Source of the DNA: Fibrella forsythiae | GTDB lineage: Bacteria > Bacteroidota > Bacteroidia > Cytophagales > Spirosomataceae | Direction of reading: 5' to 3' | Length of the DNA stretch: 64,000 nucleotides | Assembly: GCF_017353175.1 (NCBI RefSeq) | Contig: NZ_JAFMYW010000009.1 | Coordinates: 248,001-312,000, forward strand | Shown: piece after piece, positions 24,860 through 33,751 of the stretch | How the letters are laid out: each line of letters opens with the position of its first letter | Numbering within the stretch: position 1 is the stretch's first letter | Notes under the pieces: generated by a model | Told to the model about the DNA's origin: nothing | The model's database searches: none | The model's input: only the letters and a program-made list of their open reading frames with translations | Program-made: the position numbers and the translations under genes

Positions 24860-26956
24860 ATGCTTGCTGTGTTATTCCTCCTGTCGGTTCACCAACTGCC
24901 TGCGCAACTACCTGATTCATCAGGGGCGAAACAGCTTGATGCCGTGGTGGTTACGGCAACGCGAACCGAACGCAGGGTGGGGGCATTGCCTATGCCCGTG
25001 ACGGTTATTGGTCAGCCGCAGATTCGTCAATCGGGTAGTCTGCGACTCAACGACATTCTGCGTGAACAGACGGGGCTGGCCATCGTCAATGATCATGGGC
25101 AGGGCCTTCAGGTGCAGGGATTCGGCCCCGACTACACGCTGATTCTGGTCGATGGCGAACCGCTGGTGGGCCGCACAGCCGGAACACTCGAACTGAGCCG
25201 CCTCACAGTCGGAAACATCAAACAGATCGAGGTCGTGAAGGGGCCATCGTCGAGCCTGTACGGTTCTGAAGCACTGGCGGGTGTTGTTAATATCATCACC
25301 GAGAACCCAGGCCGGACAAACAGTAGCCTATCGGCGCGTTACGGCGCTAACCGCACGAGTGACCTGACAGGCGACGTGTCGCTGCGAGCCGGAAAAACCG
25401 GTCTTTATTTGTTCGGGAATCGGTACCAGTCGGGCGGCTACAACCTTAATCCGGAAACGACGGGCAATACCGTTTCTCCTTTTTTAAATCACACGCTTAG
25501 TGGGCGGCTAACAACAGCGTTTGGGGCGCGGTTGAAACTGAGCGTATCGGGCCGGTTTTTTACTGAACAGCAGGACAACCTATTTAGCCTGACCGATCGG
25601 CGCGTTGTCTCGGGGGAAGGCACCGTTCGGGACTACACGATCAATCCGGTGCTGACGCATCAGGTGTCTGACAAGTGGAAACTGACTTACCGATACTACC
25701 GCACCGGCTACCAGACCACCACCGGACTGGCTTATCAGGATACCCGCGAAGCCTACGATGATAGCTACTTCCGGCAGACATTCGACCGGGCCGAAATTGT
25801 TACCGAACGCACTATCCGGAACCGCCATTTCCTGACCGTGGGCGCGGGCTTCATCGGCGAAAGTGTAGAGGCTACCCGTTACCCTGGTCGGCAGCGGTTT
25901 ACAACTCGTTACGGATTTTCCCAGTTTGAATGGGTACCCAGCCAGCGATTCACGATCATCGCGGGTGGACGGTTCGATGCGCACAGCCAATATGCGGCCC
26001 AACTCAGCCCCAAACTGTCGGCACGGTACGAAGTAAGCCAAACGGTAGCGTTACGGGGAAGCGCGGGTGTGGGGTTCAAAGCGCCCGACTTCCGCCAGCT
26101 TTACCTCAACTTCGACAATGCCGTAGCGGGCTACAGTGTTTTTGGCACCCAGGAGGTTTCGGCTGGTATTGCCCGGTTGCAGCAACAGGGACAGATCGCG
26201 GAGATACTGCTTGACCCCTCGCGCTTCGGTGACATCAAAGCCGAAAGTTCAGTGGCGGTTAACCTGGGCGCTGTAGCCGATTTTCAGAAGAAATTTGACC
26301 GCCCGCTACGCCTGTCGATCAACCTGTTTCGCAACGACATTCGCGACCTGATTGAAACGCAGGTGGTAGCCCGCAAAACCAACGGCCAGAATGTGTTCAG
26401 CTACACCAACCTGAGCCGGGTCTTTACGCAGGGGATTGAACTGGACGGCAGCTACCGAGCGGTGCTGGGCGCGGGCCAGCTGACGATCAGCAGTGGTTAC
26501 CAGTTTCTGGAAGCCAAAGACAAAGCCGTTATCGACAATATTCGGCGTGGGCAGGTATTCCGGCGAAACCCAACCACGCTACTCACCGAGCGCGTTCAAC
26601 TGGCCGATTACGGTGGCCTACTGAACCGGTCGCGGCACATGGCTAACCTGAAATTTTTCTACGAACTGCCCAAACGTGGCATATCGGCGTCATTGCGGGG
26701 CGTGTACCGGAGTCGCTACGGCTTTGCGGATACCAATGGCAATCTGATTCTTGACGAAGCGGGTGAGTATGTACCTGGGTACGTTACCTGGCACGTTACC
26801 GCCTCTAAAACGATAAAAGCATTCACCGTTCAGGCGGGTATTGATAACCTGACGGGCTACACCGATCCACAACACATCCCCTCACTGGCCGGGCGGCTCT
26901 GGTACGCCAGCCTCCGCTGGGACTGGGTGCGTAAGCTTACCAACAAACAAGTATGA
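24860..26956 (+). CDS. TonB-dependent heme/iron receptor
   Basis: A 698-residue outer-membrane receptor. A short signal peptide (MLAVLFLLSVHQLPAQ) is followed by a TonB box-like VVVTATRTERR (about residues 29-39), the plug domain (about 45-155, with GFGPDYTLILVDGEPLVG and VVKGPSSSLYGSEALAGVVN) and a 22-strand-type barrel ending in an aromatic residue segment (WYASLRWDW). Gene order with PepSY, HmuY and HmuTUV makes heme the likely ligand, as in the Porphyromonas HmuR system. The stop overlaps the next start by four bases (ATGA), so the two are translationally coupled. Confidence 0.9.
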   Translation: MLAVLFLLSVHQLPAQLPDSSGAKQLDAVVVTATRTERRVGALPMPVTVIGQPQIRQSGSLRLNDILREQTGLAIVNDHGQGLQVQGFGPDYTLILVDGEPLVGRTAGTLELSRLTVGNIKQIEVVKGPSSSLYGSEALAGVVNIITENPGRTNSSLSARYGANRTSDLTGDVSLRAGKTGLYLFGNRYQSGGYNLNPETTGNTVSPFLNHTLSGRLTTAFGARLKLSVSGRFFTEQQDNLFSLTDRRVVSGEGTVRDYTINPVLTHQVSDKWKLTYRYYRTGYQTTTGLAYQDTREAYDDSYFRQTFDRAEIVTERTIRNRHFLTVGAGFIGESVEATRYPGRQRFTTRYGFSQFEWVPSQRFTIIAGGRFDAHSQYAAQLSPKLSARYEVSQTVALRGSAGVGFKAPDFRQLYLNFDNAVAGYSVFGTQEVSAGIARLQQQGQIAEILLDPSRFGDIKAESSVAVNLGAVADFQKKFDRPLRLSINLFRNDIRDLIETQVVARKTNGQNVFSYTNLSRVFTQGIELDGSYRAVLGAGQLTISSGYQFLEAKDKAVIDNIRRGQVFRRNPTTLLTERVQLADYGGLLNRSRHMANLKFFYELPKRGISASLRGVYRSRYGFADTNGNLILDEAGEYVPGYVTWHVTASKTIKAFTVQAGIDNLTGYTDPQHIPSLAGRLWYASLRWDWVRKLTNKQV

Positions 26957-28152
26957 CGCTTAAAAAAACCATACGGCTGCTTCATCTTTGGTTCGGTCTT
27001 GTATCCGGGGCGGTGGTGTTTATTATCAGCATCACGGGCTGTTTGTATGCCTTTCAGGAGGAAATTCAGAACGCCACCCAGCCGTTCAGGTACGTTGCCG
27101 CACGGAAGGACGCCTTCTTGCCGCCCTCAAAACTACAGGCTATTGCTACGGCGCAGCTGCCGGGCAAGCACCTGCACGCCGTGATGTATTCGGGACCAGA
27201 GAAGGCGGCACAGGCCATTTTCTTCCAGTTCGATCCGTCGTATTACTTTCTGGTGTACCTGAATCCATACACGGGTGAAGTGCTGAAAGTGAAAGATATG
27301 GATCAGGATTTCTTCCGGATCGTGCTCAATGGTCATTACTACCTCTGGCTTCCGCCCGCTATTGGTCAGCCCGTTGTTGCCTACACTACGCTGATCTTTC
27401 TGTTCATGCTGATTTCCGGTATCGTGTTGTGGTGGCCCAAGAACAAAGCGGCGGCTAATCAACGGTTCTGGTTCAAGTGGAAAGAAGGCCTGCAATGGAA
27501 ACGGAAAAACTACGACCTGCACAACATCATTGGCTTCTATTCGTCGTGGGTCGTCATCATTCTGGTACTGACCGGGCTTGTGTGGGGGTTTCAATGGTTT
27601 TCAACATCGGTCTATACGCTGGGGGGGGGCACCAAATCCACCCTGTTTCAGGAGGCGGTGTCGGCACGGCCGAAGCAACCGGTTGCTACAGAGCAAACAC
27701 CCGCTATTGACCGCATCTGGGCCCGGATGCAGGCAGAAAATCCAACGGCGAAAACGATGGAAGTCCACATCCCGGATACCGATACGGCCTCCATTGCGGT
27801 GAATATCAATACGGAAGAGGGCACGTTCTGGAAAATAGACTACCGCTATTTTGATCAGTACACGCTGAAAGAATTACCCGTTAACCACATATACGGCCGC
27901 TTCAAGGAGGCGAAACGCGCTGATAAGCTCCTGCGCATGAACTACGACATCCACGTAGGGGCGATCTGGGGATTACCCGGAAAAGTCATTGCCTTTTGTT
28001 TCAGCCTGATGGCCGCCAGCTTACCCGTCACGGGTTTTCTGATCTGGCTGGGTCGCCGCAGAAAAGCCAGGAAAAGCCTACCCGTTTCAGCACCCCGATC
28101 TACGATGAGGCGTAAAACGCCAATTAAGTATCCGTTGCGGGTACGTATCTGA
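26953..28152 (+). CDS. PepSY-associated membrane protein
   Basis: A 399-residue inner-membrane protein with the PepSY_TM architecture (PF03929). Helices lie near residues 12-32 (LWFGLVSGAVVFIISITGCL), 137-158, 196-218 and 335-360, and a PepSY-like domain lies between the first and second. Conserved histidines (RLLHLWFG, LNGHYYLW, YDLHNIIGFY, MNYDIHVG) resemble heme- or metal-reducing systems such as PiuB, so it may reduce or pass on iron or heme across the inner membrane. It is coupled to the receptor gene. A nine-G tract at 27621-27629 within the gene is prone to slippage. Confidence 0.87.
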   Translation: MTLKKTIRLLHLWFGLVSGAVVFIISITGCLYAFQEEIQNATQPFRYVAARKDAFLPPSKLQAIATAQLPGKHLHAVMYSGPEKAAQAIFFQFDPSYYFLVYLNPYTGEVLKVKDMDQDFFRIVLNGHYYLWLPPAIGQPVVAYTTLIFLFMLISGIVLWWPKNKAAANQRFWFKWKEGLQWKRKNYDLHNIIGFYSSWVVIILVLTGLVWGFQWFSTSVYTLGGGTKSTLFQEAVSARPKQPVATEQTPAIDRIWARMQAENPTAKTMEVHIPDTDTASIAVNINTEEGTFWKIDYRYFDQYTLKELPVNHIYGRFKEAKRADKLLRMNYDIHVGAIWGLPGKVIAFCFSLMAASLPVTGFLIWLGRRRKARKSLPVSAPRSTMRRKTPIKYPLRVRI

Positions 28153-28200
28153 CCGGTACAGCACCAATCTTACTCAATCCATTTACTCTGATTTACGCCA

Positions 28201-28836
28201 ATGAAAATCACCTATCACATCCTATTGCTGACGGCTACACTTGCCACCACATTTGCCTGTAAGAAAGAGGAGGCTACACCAGTCGTTGTTCCCGTTCAGG
28301 CGCAGACAGTGACGAATATAGCCGCCGACACAACTACGGGCGTGAATCCAACAACTGGTCAACCGCTGGGAACAACCGGTAAATATGCACTCTATAGCCT
28401 TCGTGAGAACAAGGTTATTGCCAATACCGATTCGGCCAGTAACAAATGGGATATCGGTTTCCGAGGGACGACGATCATCGTGAACGGTGGCCCCATCCGG
28501 AGTGGTCAGGGAGGAGCTTATGTGCACACAGGTACGTTTGAGGAAGTGACGACCGTGCCAGCTTCGGCCACGTTTGCGCAGGACCAGAGCACATCAGCAT
28601 TAGCCATTCCAGCCGTTTCAGGAGGAGGCTGGTATAATTATAATTCGTCCACAAACATCGTTACGCCAATTCCGGGCCGGGTACTGGTAATCAAAACGGG
28701 TGATGGTAAATACGCCAAAGTGGAGATTCTGAGCTACTACAAAAACGCGCCCGCTACGCCTACCGCTACCAGCCGGTCCCGTTTCTACACCTTCCGGTAC
28801 GCCTACCAGCCCGACGGGTCTATGAAGCTTAATTGA
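28201..28836 (+). CDS. hmuY: HmuY family heme-binding lipoprotein
   Basis: A 211-residue lipoprotein of the HmuY family, an outer-surface hemophore-like protein that hands heme to the TonB receptor in Bacteroidota. The signal peptide ends at the lipobox cysteine C20 (TTFACKK). The mature part shows the family blocks: KYALYSLRENKVI, KWDIGFRGTTIIVNGG (about 79-94), GWYNYN, and GRVLVIKTGDGKYAKVEILSYY near the end, followed by YTFRYAYQPDG. The next genes are two small cysteine proteins. Confidence 0.9.
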   Translation: MKITYHILLLTATLATTFACKKEEATPVVVPVQAQTVTNIAADTTTGVNPTTGQPLGTTGKYALYSLRENKVIANTDSASNKWDIGFRGTTIIVNGGPIRSGQGGAYVHTGTFEEVTTVPASATFAQDQSTSALAIPAVSGGGWYNYNSSTNIVTPIPGRVLVIKTGDGKYAKVEILSYYKNAPATPTATSRSRFYTFRYAYQPDGSMKLN

Positions 28837-28969
28837 TCTTGCCGTGAAAGCGGTAACCAAGTCCTGGCGTGGCGGCTGGTTTTCTGGCCCGGCCGCCCGC
28901 ACAGGCACCACAGGCACTACAGTAAACCCGATCTTTCAACTAACCGGCCATACGGCTATTGCGCTCGTT

Positions 28970-29308
28970 ATGAATCACAATCACCGCTTTAGAACCTTTG
29001 CCGAGAACGGTTTTGGGTACGTTGGCATGTGCGCCGGTTGCCGCACCATCAATGTGGCTTTTCAGAATTCGCTCTTCTGTCTCACCCTCGATCAGTTCGA
29101 GGCCTTCGTTGAGATGATGAAAAACCGGATAGCGATGCGCCCGATCAACACAACGCATGGCAAAGAGTTGATGCTGCCAACACCCATGCCGAACTACTTT
29201 CTGCTGTTTTCTGACGACGACCTGACCAATCTCTGTGCGCTGCTGACCGAGGCGACGCCCATCCTGGAAGCCGAGCGTATTCTGAACTTAAGTCAACGCC
29301 TGAACTGA
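28970..29308 (+). CDS. small CxxC protein B of the heme locus (possible DUF6686-like)
   Basis: A 112-residue protein. A longer frame opens with GTG at 28844, but its first 42 residues are low in complexity and lack counterparts in the two related proteins, so I prefer the ATG at 28970 (MNHNHRFRTFAENGFGYVGM). It has CAGC (the CxxC), INVAFQN, LTLDQFEAFVEMM and a late helix LTNLCALLTEATPIL. The layout matches proteins A (23717) and C (29314). It is cytoplasmic with no signal. The location between hmuY and hmuT suggests a heme or iron role. Confidence 0.7.
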   Translation: MNHNHRFRTFAENGFGYVGMCAGCRTINVAFQNSLFCLTLDQFEAFVEMMKNRIAMRPINTTHGKELMLPTPMPNYFLLFSDDDLTNLCALLTEATPILEAERILNLSQRLN

Positions 29309-29313
29309 CCGGT

Positions 29314-29664
29314 ATGAAGGCTGCCAATCACGCATCGCACCACATCCTGGTTGACGAACCCGGTTTACTGCTCGCCCAATGCCGCTGCTGCGGAGAGATT
29401 GAACTATACTTCCGGAACATCACTATGGCCCTGAACCTGATCGATTTGTACGCGTTGATTCGGCGGCTCGATAACCTGGCTACGGCCAGCCGGTATATAG
29501 TTGGCCTGCTCGATGTACGTGATACAACGGTCAGGGCGGGATTCCAGGCAATCGGCCTGCAACTGACCGAAGGCGAACGCGACCAATTGGCCCGCGGCCT
29601 CAACCTGGCCTGCCTGCGCCTTGACCTGGATTTGCTCATGCGCGGCAGACTGTCGCCAAACTGA
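29314..29664 (+). CDS. small CxxC protein C of the heme locus (possible DUF6686-like)
   Basis: A 116-residue protein starting five bases after protein B ends. It carries CRCC (positions about 22-25) followed by GEIELYFRN and LNLIDLYALIRRLDNLA, the same order of a cysteine motif, an I-x-L-x-F strand and a helix as in proteins A and B. The C-terminal half (LTEGERDQLARGLNLACLRLDLDLL) is helical. With B it forms a tandem pair inside the heme operon. The function is unknown; metal or heme binding through the cysteines is a reasonable guess. Confidence 0.68.
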   Translation: MKAANHASHHILVDEPGLLLAQCRCCGEIELYFRNITMALNLIDLYALIRRLDNLATASRYIVGLLDVRDTTVRAGFQAIGLQLTEGERDQLARGLNLACLRLDLDLLMRGRLSPN

Positions 29665-29739
29665 TCAGTAATGTGCTTCACGCTGTAGGTTGCTTCGCGC
29701 CCTTCAAACACGAAACTATTTTTCACAAAATCACTACCA

Positions 29740-30600
29740 ATGAGCCATTTACGTCAAATCAAGCGTACTCTGCTGCGCGTCTCCTTCAGTTTGCTGATTG
29801 CTACCGGAATTGCCCATGCACAGACGCCACCCCGAATCGTTTCGCTCGACGGCACCGTGAGCGAAATCCTGTGTGATCTGGGGCTGCAGGCCCGGCTAGT
29901 GGGCGTCGACGTGACCAGCACGTACCCGGAAAGCCTGCAAAAGCTACCTAAAGTGGGCCACAACCGGAACATCTCGGCAGAAGGTGTACTGGCTCAGAAA
30001 CCCACGCTCGTACTGACCACCGAAAAAGCCGGTACCAAAGCCGAAGTGCTCGATCAACTGCGTTCGGCCGGTGTGCAGGTCATCACGTTCAAGCAGGAAT
30101 TTTCCGTAGAGGGCACCCGAAAACTGATCACCGACATCGCCACTACCTGCCGCGTGCCCAGCAAAGCCCGCGTGGTCATTCGCCGGATGGAGGGCGATTT
30201 GGCGAAGGTGCAGAAAGCGGCCGGGCGGCCTAAAGTGCTGTTTATCTACGCACGGGGGGCTGGTACCATGTTTGTCGCTGGGCGCGGAACGCCGGTCGAA
30301 AAGATGATCGAACTGGCGGGAGGCCAAAATGCAACACCTCAGTTCGAGGACTTCAAACCCCTGACCACCGAATCCCTGGTAGCCGCCAATCCTGACATCA
30401 TTCTGCTGTTCGATAGCGGCCTGGAGAGCTTGGGCGGTGCCAATGGTCTGCTGAACGTACCTGGCGTGGCCCAAACCAACGCGGGCAAAACCAATCGATT
30501 CGTAACGATGGATGGTCATTTACTAACCGGATTTACGCCCCGACTAGGCAAAGCCCTCGGCGAACTGGCGCGTAAAATTGGCCCAACAGGTACGTTGTAA
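29740..30600 (+). CDS. hmuT: heme ABC transporter substrate-binding protein
   Basis: A 286-residue periplasmic binding protein (cluster A-II, HmuT type). The signal peptide runs to about residue 27 (LLIATGIAHAQ). The two-lobed fold shows RIVSLDGTVSEILCDLGL (about 32-49), the linker region SAEGVLAQKPTLVL, and VLFIYARGAGTMFVAG then NPDIILLFDSGLESLGG in the second lobe. It delivers heme to the permease encoded two bases downstream. Confidence 0.9.
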   Translation: MSHLRQIKRTLLRVSFSLLIATGIAHAQTPPRIVSLDGTVSEILCDLGLQARLVGVDVTSTYPESLQKLPKVGHNRNISAEGVLAQKPTLVLTTEKAGTKAEVLDQLRSAGVQVITFKQEFSVEGTRKLITDIATTCRVPSKARVVIRRMEGDLAKVQKAAGRPKVLFIYARGAGTMFVAGRGTPVEKMIELAGGQNATPQFEDFKPLTTESLVAANPDIILLFDSGLESLGGANGLLNVPGVAQTNAGKTNRFVTMDGHLLTGFTPRLGKALGELARKIGPTGTL

Positions 30601-30602
30601 TC

Positions 30603-31691
30603 ATGGAAGCCAACACGCTCACGGCTCCGACGATAATCCGGCAAACCAGCCCCATAGCGACCCTGCATCGCCCCTGGCTGATGCCTGTGCTGGCTGGTGG
30701 GCTGGTTGTAACGATCCTGTTATCCGTTGGGGTAGGAGCCGTGGCTATTCTCCCTTCCGAAGTGCTGGCTATTCTGGGCCATTCGGTGGGCTTAACAGCG
30801 GCTGCCGATGAAACGAAGACAGCTATTCTGATGACGATTCGTCTGCCACGCGTATGCCTGGGCTTACTCATCGGTGCCGGACTGGCGGTGGCGGGGGCGG
30901 CCATGCAGGGATTATTCCGAAATCCGCTGGCCGATCCGGGCCTGATCGGAATTTCGTCGGGTGCGTCGCTGGCGGCTGTGGGCATGATCGTGCTGGAAGT
31001 AACGCTGTTTCAGAAATTAAGCGGGTTGCTCGGCTATTATGCCCTGTCGCTGGTGGCTTTTGCCGGCGCTTGTGGCACTACGCTGCTCGTGTACCGGCTG
31101 GCGCGGGTGGCAGGGCGGTCGGTCGTGACAACTATGCTGCTGGCGGGCATTGCCATTAACGCGCTGGCGGGGGCGCTGACGGGTTTGTTAACGTACCTGG
31201 CCACAGACGAGCAACTGCGCACCATTACGTTCTGGGCATTGGGAAGCCTCGGCGGTGCCAGCTGGACTACCGTGCTGACCATACTACCGTTTACCATGGT
31301 AGTGCTGCTGGGCCTGCCCCGATTGGCCAAGTCATTGAATCTGCTGGCCCTTGGCGAAAGTCAGGCCGCTATGCTGGGTGTCAACGTGACCAGTCTGAAA
31401 CGCCGGGTCATTGTGCTGGCTACGCTGGCCGTGGGTACGTCGGTCGCCGTGGCGGGGATCATTGGCTTCATCGGCCTGGTTATTCCGCACCTGATCCGGC
31501 TGGTGGCTGGCTCTGACCATCGGCGCCTGCTGATCGGCTCGGCGCTGGGCGGGGCCATCGTGCTGACCGCCGCCGATGCACTGGCTCGTACCATCGTGGC
31601 TCCGGCCGAATTACCCATCGGCATTCTGACCGCGCTGCTGGGTACGCCCGTTTTTCTGTGGATGCTGATCAAGGAACGCGCAACGACTTAA
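30603..31691 (+). CDS. hmuU: heme ABC transporter permease (FecCD type)
   Basis: A 362-residue inner-membrane permease of the FecCD family with about ten hydrophobic segments. The family marks are LPRVCLGLLIGAGLAVAGAAMQG (residues about 81-103), NPLADPGLIGISSGA (about 105-119) and the coupling region GFIGLVIPHLIRLVAGSDHR (about 288-307). It starts two bases after hmuT ends and is followed by the ATPase gene three bases after its stop, so the three are one translational unit. Confidence 0.92.
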   Translation: MEANTLTAPTIIRQTSPIATLHRPWLMPVLAGGLVVTILLSVGVGAVAILPSEVLAILGHSVGLTAAADETKTAILMTIRLPRVCLGLLIGAGLAVAGAAMQGLFRNPLADPGLIGISSGASLAAVGMIVLEVTLFQKLSGLLGYYALSLVAFAGACGTTLLVYRLARVAGRSVVTTMLLAGIAINALAGALTGLLTYLATDEQLRTITFWALGSLGGASWTTVLTILPFTMVVLLGLPRLAKSLNLLALGESQAAMLGVNVTSLKRRVIVLATLAVGTSVAVAGIIGFIGLVIPHLIRLVAGSDHRRLLIGSALGGAIVLTAADALARTIVAPAELPIGILTALLGTPVFLWMLIKERATT

Positions 31692-31694
31692 CTC

Positions 31695-32492
31695 ATGCTG
31701 CAAGCCAATCAACTGTCGTACCGAATCGGAAACCGAGTGCTGCTCAACGGTGTCTCGTTGCAGGCACGGGCGGGTGAACTGCTCGCCATTGTAGGGCCCA
31801 ACGGCGCGGGTAAATCTACCTTGCTCAAGCTCTGCGCGCGTGAGCTCAGCCCGGCTTCCGGCACACTCGATCTGCAGGGAAAACCGCTCCTGCGTTATAC
31901 CAGCGAACAACTGGCCTTGCTCCGGGGCATGCTTCATCAGCAAAACAACATGACGTTTCCGTTCCGGGTGGGTGAACTGGTGCTGATGGGGCGCTATCCA
32001 CACTACGGAGCACACCCGGCCGTGGCCGATTATGCAATTGCCGAAGTCGCCCTTGACCTTGTAGGCATGCGCGCGTTCAGCGACCGGATTGTATCGACTC
32101 TATCGGGTGGCGAACAGCAACGGGTGCAGCTTGCCCGGGTGCTGGCGCAGGTTTGGGACGTACCCAACGCTCTGCTGTTGCTCGATGAACCCACCACCGG
32201 ACTAGACCTGCTTCATCAACACCATATGCTCGATATAGCCCGCCAGATGGCTCGCCGGGGCCACGCGGTGGTAGCCGTATTGCACGATCTGAACATGGCG
32301 GCTCAATATGCCGACCAGCTGTTGATGCTCAAATCTGGCCGACGCGAAGCCTACGGCACCCCACGCAAGGTGCTAACGGCACCCCTGATCGAGCGGGTGT
32401 TTGGTTTACCTGTACAACTGCTCGATAACCCTTGTCATCAGTGTCCACTGATTGTTCCTATACCCAACTTCCAGGCTGCTTTTAGCCACTAA
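31695..32492 (+). CDS. hmuV: heme ABC transporter ATP-binding protein
   Basis: A 265-residue ATPase driving heme import. Walker A is GPNGAGKST (residues 34-42), the signature is LSGGEQQRVQLAR, Walker B is LLLLDEPTTGLD, and the switch His lies in VLHDLNMA. The HmuV-type MTFPFRVGELVLMGR segment follows the Q loop (HQQN). A Cys-x-x-Cys pair near the C-terminus (CHQC, about 246-249) is unusual for the family and echoes the cysteine theme of this locus. It is part of the hmuTUV unit. Confidence 0.93.
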   Translation: MLQANQLSYRIGNRVLLNGVSLQARAGELLAIVGPNGAGKSTLLKLCARELSPASGTLDLQGKPLLRYTSEQLALLRGMLHQQNNMTFPFRVGELVLMGRYPHYGAHPAVADYAIAEVALDLVGMRAFSDRIVSTLSGGEQQRVQLARVLAQVWDVPNALLLLDEPTTGLDLLHQHHMLDIARQMARRGHAVVAVLHDLNMAAQYADQLLMLKSGRREAYGTPRKVLTAPLIERVFGLPVQLLDNPCHQCPLIVPIPNFQAAFSH

Positions 32493-32507
32493 ACAACGCA
32501 TTACATT

Positions 32508-33530
32508 ATGACTACCGACACACTCTCACTCAAAACGCGCTGGGCTGATTTTCGCCAGCAAAACCCTAAATCTCGTATCCGCGATGCGGCGAACCAACTA
32601 GGCGTCAGTGAAGCCGAACTGCTCGTTACGGGCGTCGGCGAAACGGTTGTGCGGCTGGCGGGCGATTTTCGTGACCTGCTCAAACAGGTGCCGACGCTGG
32701 GGAAGGTGATGGCCCTGACCCGTAACGATGCACTGGTGCATGAACGCAAAGGCGTGTACGAAAACGTATCGTTTACCAACCACGTAGGCCTGGTATTGGG
32801 GCCTGATATTGACCTGCGCCTGTTCATGCAGCGCTGGCAGTGGGGATTCGCCGTCAATGAGAATGACCGCCGAAGCCTTCAATTTTTTGATGCGCAGGGC
32901 GAAGCTGTCCACAAAATTTACCTGACCGACGACTCAGACCTGATTGCCTACGGAAAACTGGTAACCGACTTCTGGTCCGACGATCAATCTGACAGTATAT
33001 CCGTTACGGTTCCTGATGGAAAGGTCGTAGATAAGGCCGATTCGGATATCGATGTAGCTGGTTTCCAGGCAAGTTGGCTGGCTATGCAGGACACGCACGA
33101 ATTTTTCGGATTGCTTCGGCAGTATGGCGTCGGGCGGCTGCAAGGGTTACGGCTGGCTCCCGAAGGGCACGCTCAACGGCTATCGATGGATGTGCTGAAA
33201 CAGGTGTTTGCCACGGTTGCTGAGCGCGACGTCTCGATCATGGTGTTTGTCTCCAATCCGGGGTGCATTCAGATTCATACCGGGCTGGTGAAAAAACTGG
33301 TGCAGATGGGGCCTTGGTACAATGTACTGGACCCTGAATTTAACCTGCACCTCAACGAAACGCTCGTCGATCAGGTATGGGTAACCAAAAAGCCAACTGC
33401 CGACGGAGTGGTGACGGCGCTGGAGCTATTCGATAAAGACGGTCAGAACGTGGCACTGGTATTCGGTGAACGCAAACCCGGTAAGCCCGAACTCGACAGC
33501 TGGCGGGCTGTGATTGACGAGGTGATCTAG
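32508..33530 (+). CDS. hmuS: hemin-degrading / heme-trafficking factor HmuS
   Basis: A 340-residue cytoplasmic protein of the HemS/HmuS/ChuS family with two repeated halves, each with a heme-binding fold (about residues 15-160 and 185-335). Characteristic segments are LKTRWADFRQQNPKSRIRDA, VMALTRNDALVHERKGVYEN, and in the second half MVFVSNPGCIQIHTGLVKKL. It takes heme from the ABC importer and may release iron. It closes the heme operon; a GC-rich inverted repeat follows. Confidence 0.92.
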   Translation: MTTDTLSLKTRWADFRQQNPKSRIRDAANQLGVSEAELLVTGVGETVVRLAGDFRDLLKQVPTLGKVMALTRNDALVHERKGVYENVSFTNHVGLVLGPDIDLRLFMQRWQWGFAVNENDRRSLQFFDAQGEAVHKIYLTDDSDLIAYGKLVTDFWSDDQSDSISVTVPDGKVVDKADSDIDVAGFQASWLAMQDTHEFFGLLRQYGVGRLQGLRLAPEGHAQRLSMDVLKQVFATVAERDVSIMVFVSNPGCIQIHTGLVKKLVQMGPWYNVLDPEFNLHLNETLVDQVWVTKKPTADGVVTALELFDKDGQNVALVFGERKPGKPELDSWRAVIDEVI

Positions 33531-33570
33531 CGTTTAATTAAGCAATCTCGCGGACGTAGGCTTACCCCGA

Positions 33571-33654
33571 TTACCCCCAACCTCCTGAAGGGGGCCAATG
33601 CGCTACAGGCCTGCTCTTGCGGAGCGTTAGCCCCCTTCAGGGGGTTGGGGGTAA
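33571..33654. repeat. 25-bp inverted repeat of CCCCCAACC type
   Basis: Arms 33571-33595 and 33630-33654 (TTACCCCCAACCTCCTGAAG, then GGGGC, against its complement) pair over 25 bp with one mismatch. It begins with the same CCCCCAACC as the element at 16510. It ends the heme operon. Confidence 0.88.
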
Positions 33655-33751
33655 TTGAGGTAAATCGTTCTATCGAAAGCCAACCAGCGCCAACAAGCCT
33701 GTTCTGGTTTATTTTTACAGACTAGTCAGCGTGTCCGTTAACAGTTGTTTC

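Noticed and set aside
28844-28969. N-terminal extension of small protein B from a GTG at 28844
   Set aside because: Low-complexity residues with no counterpart in proteins A and C; the ATG at 28970 gives the matching length.
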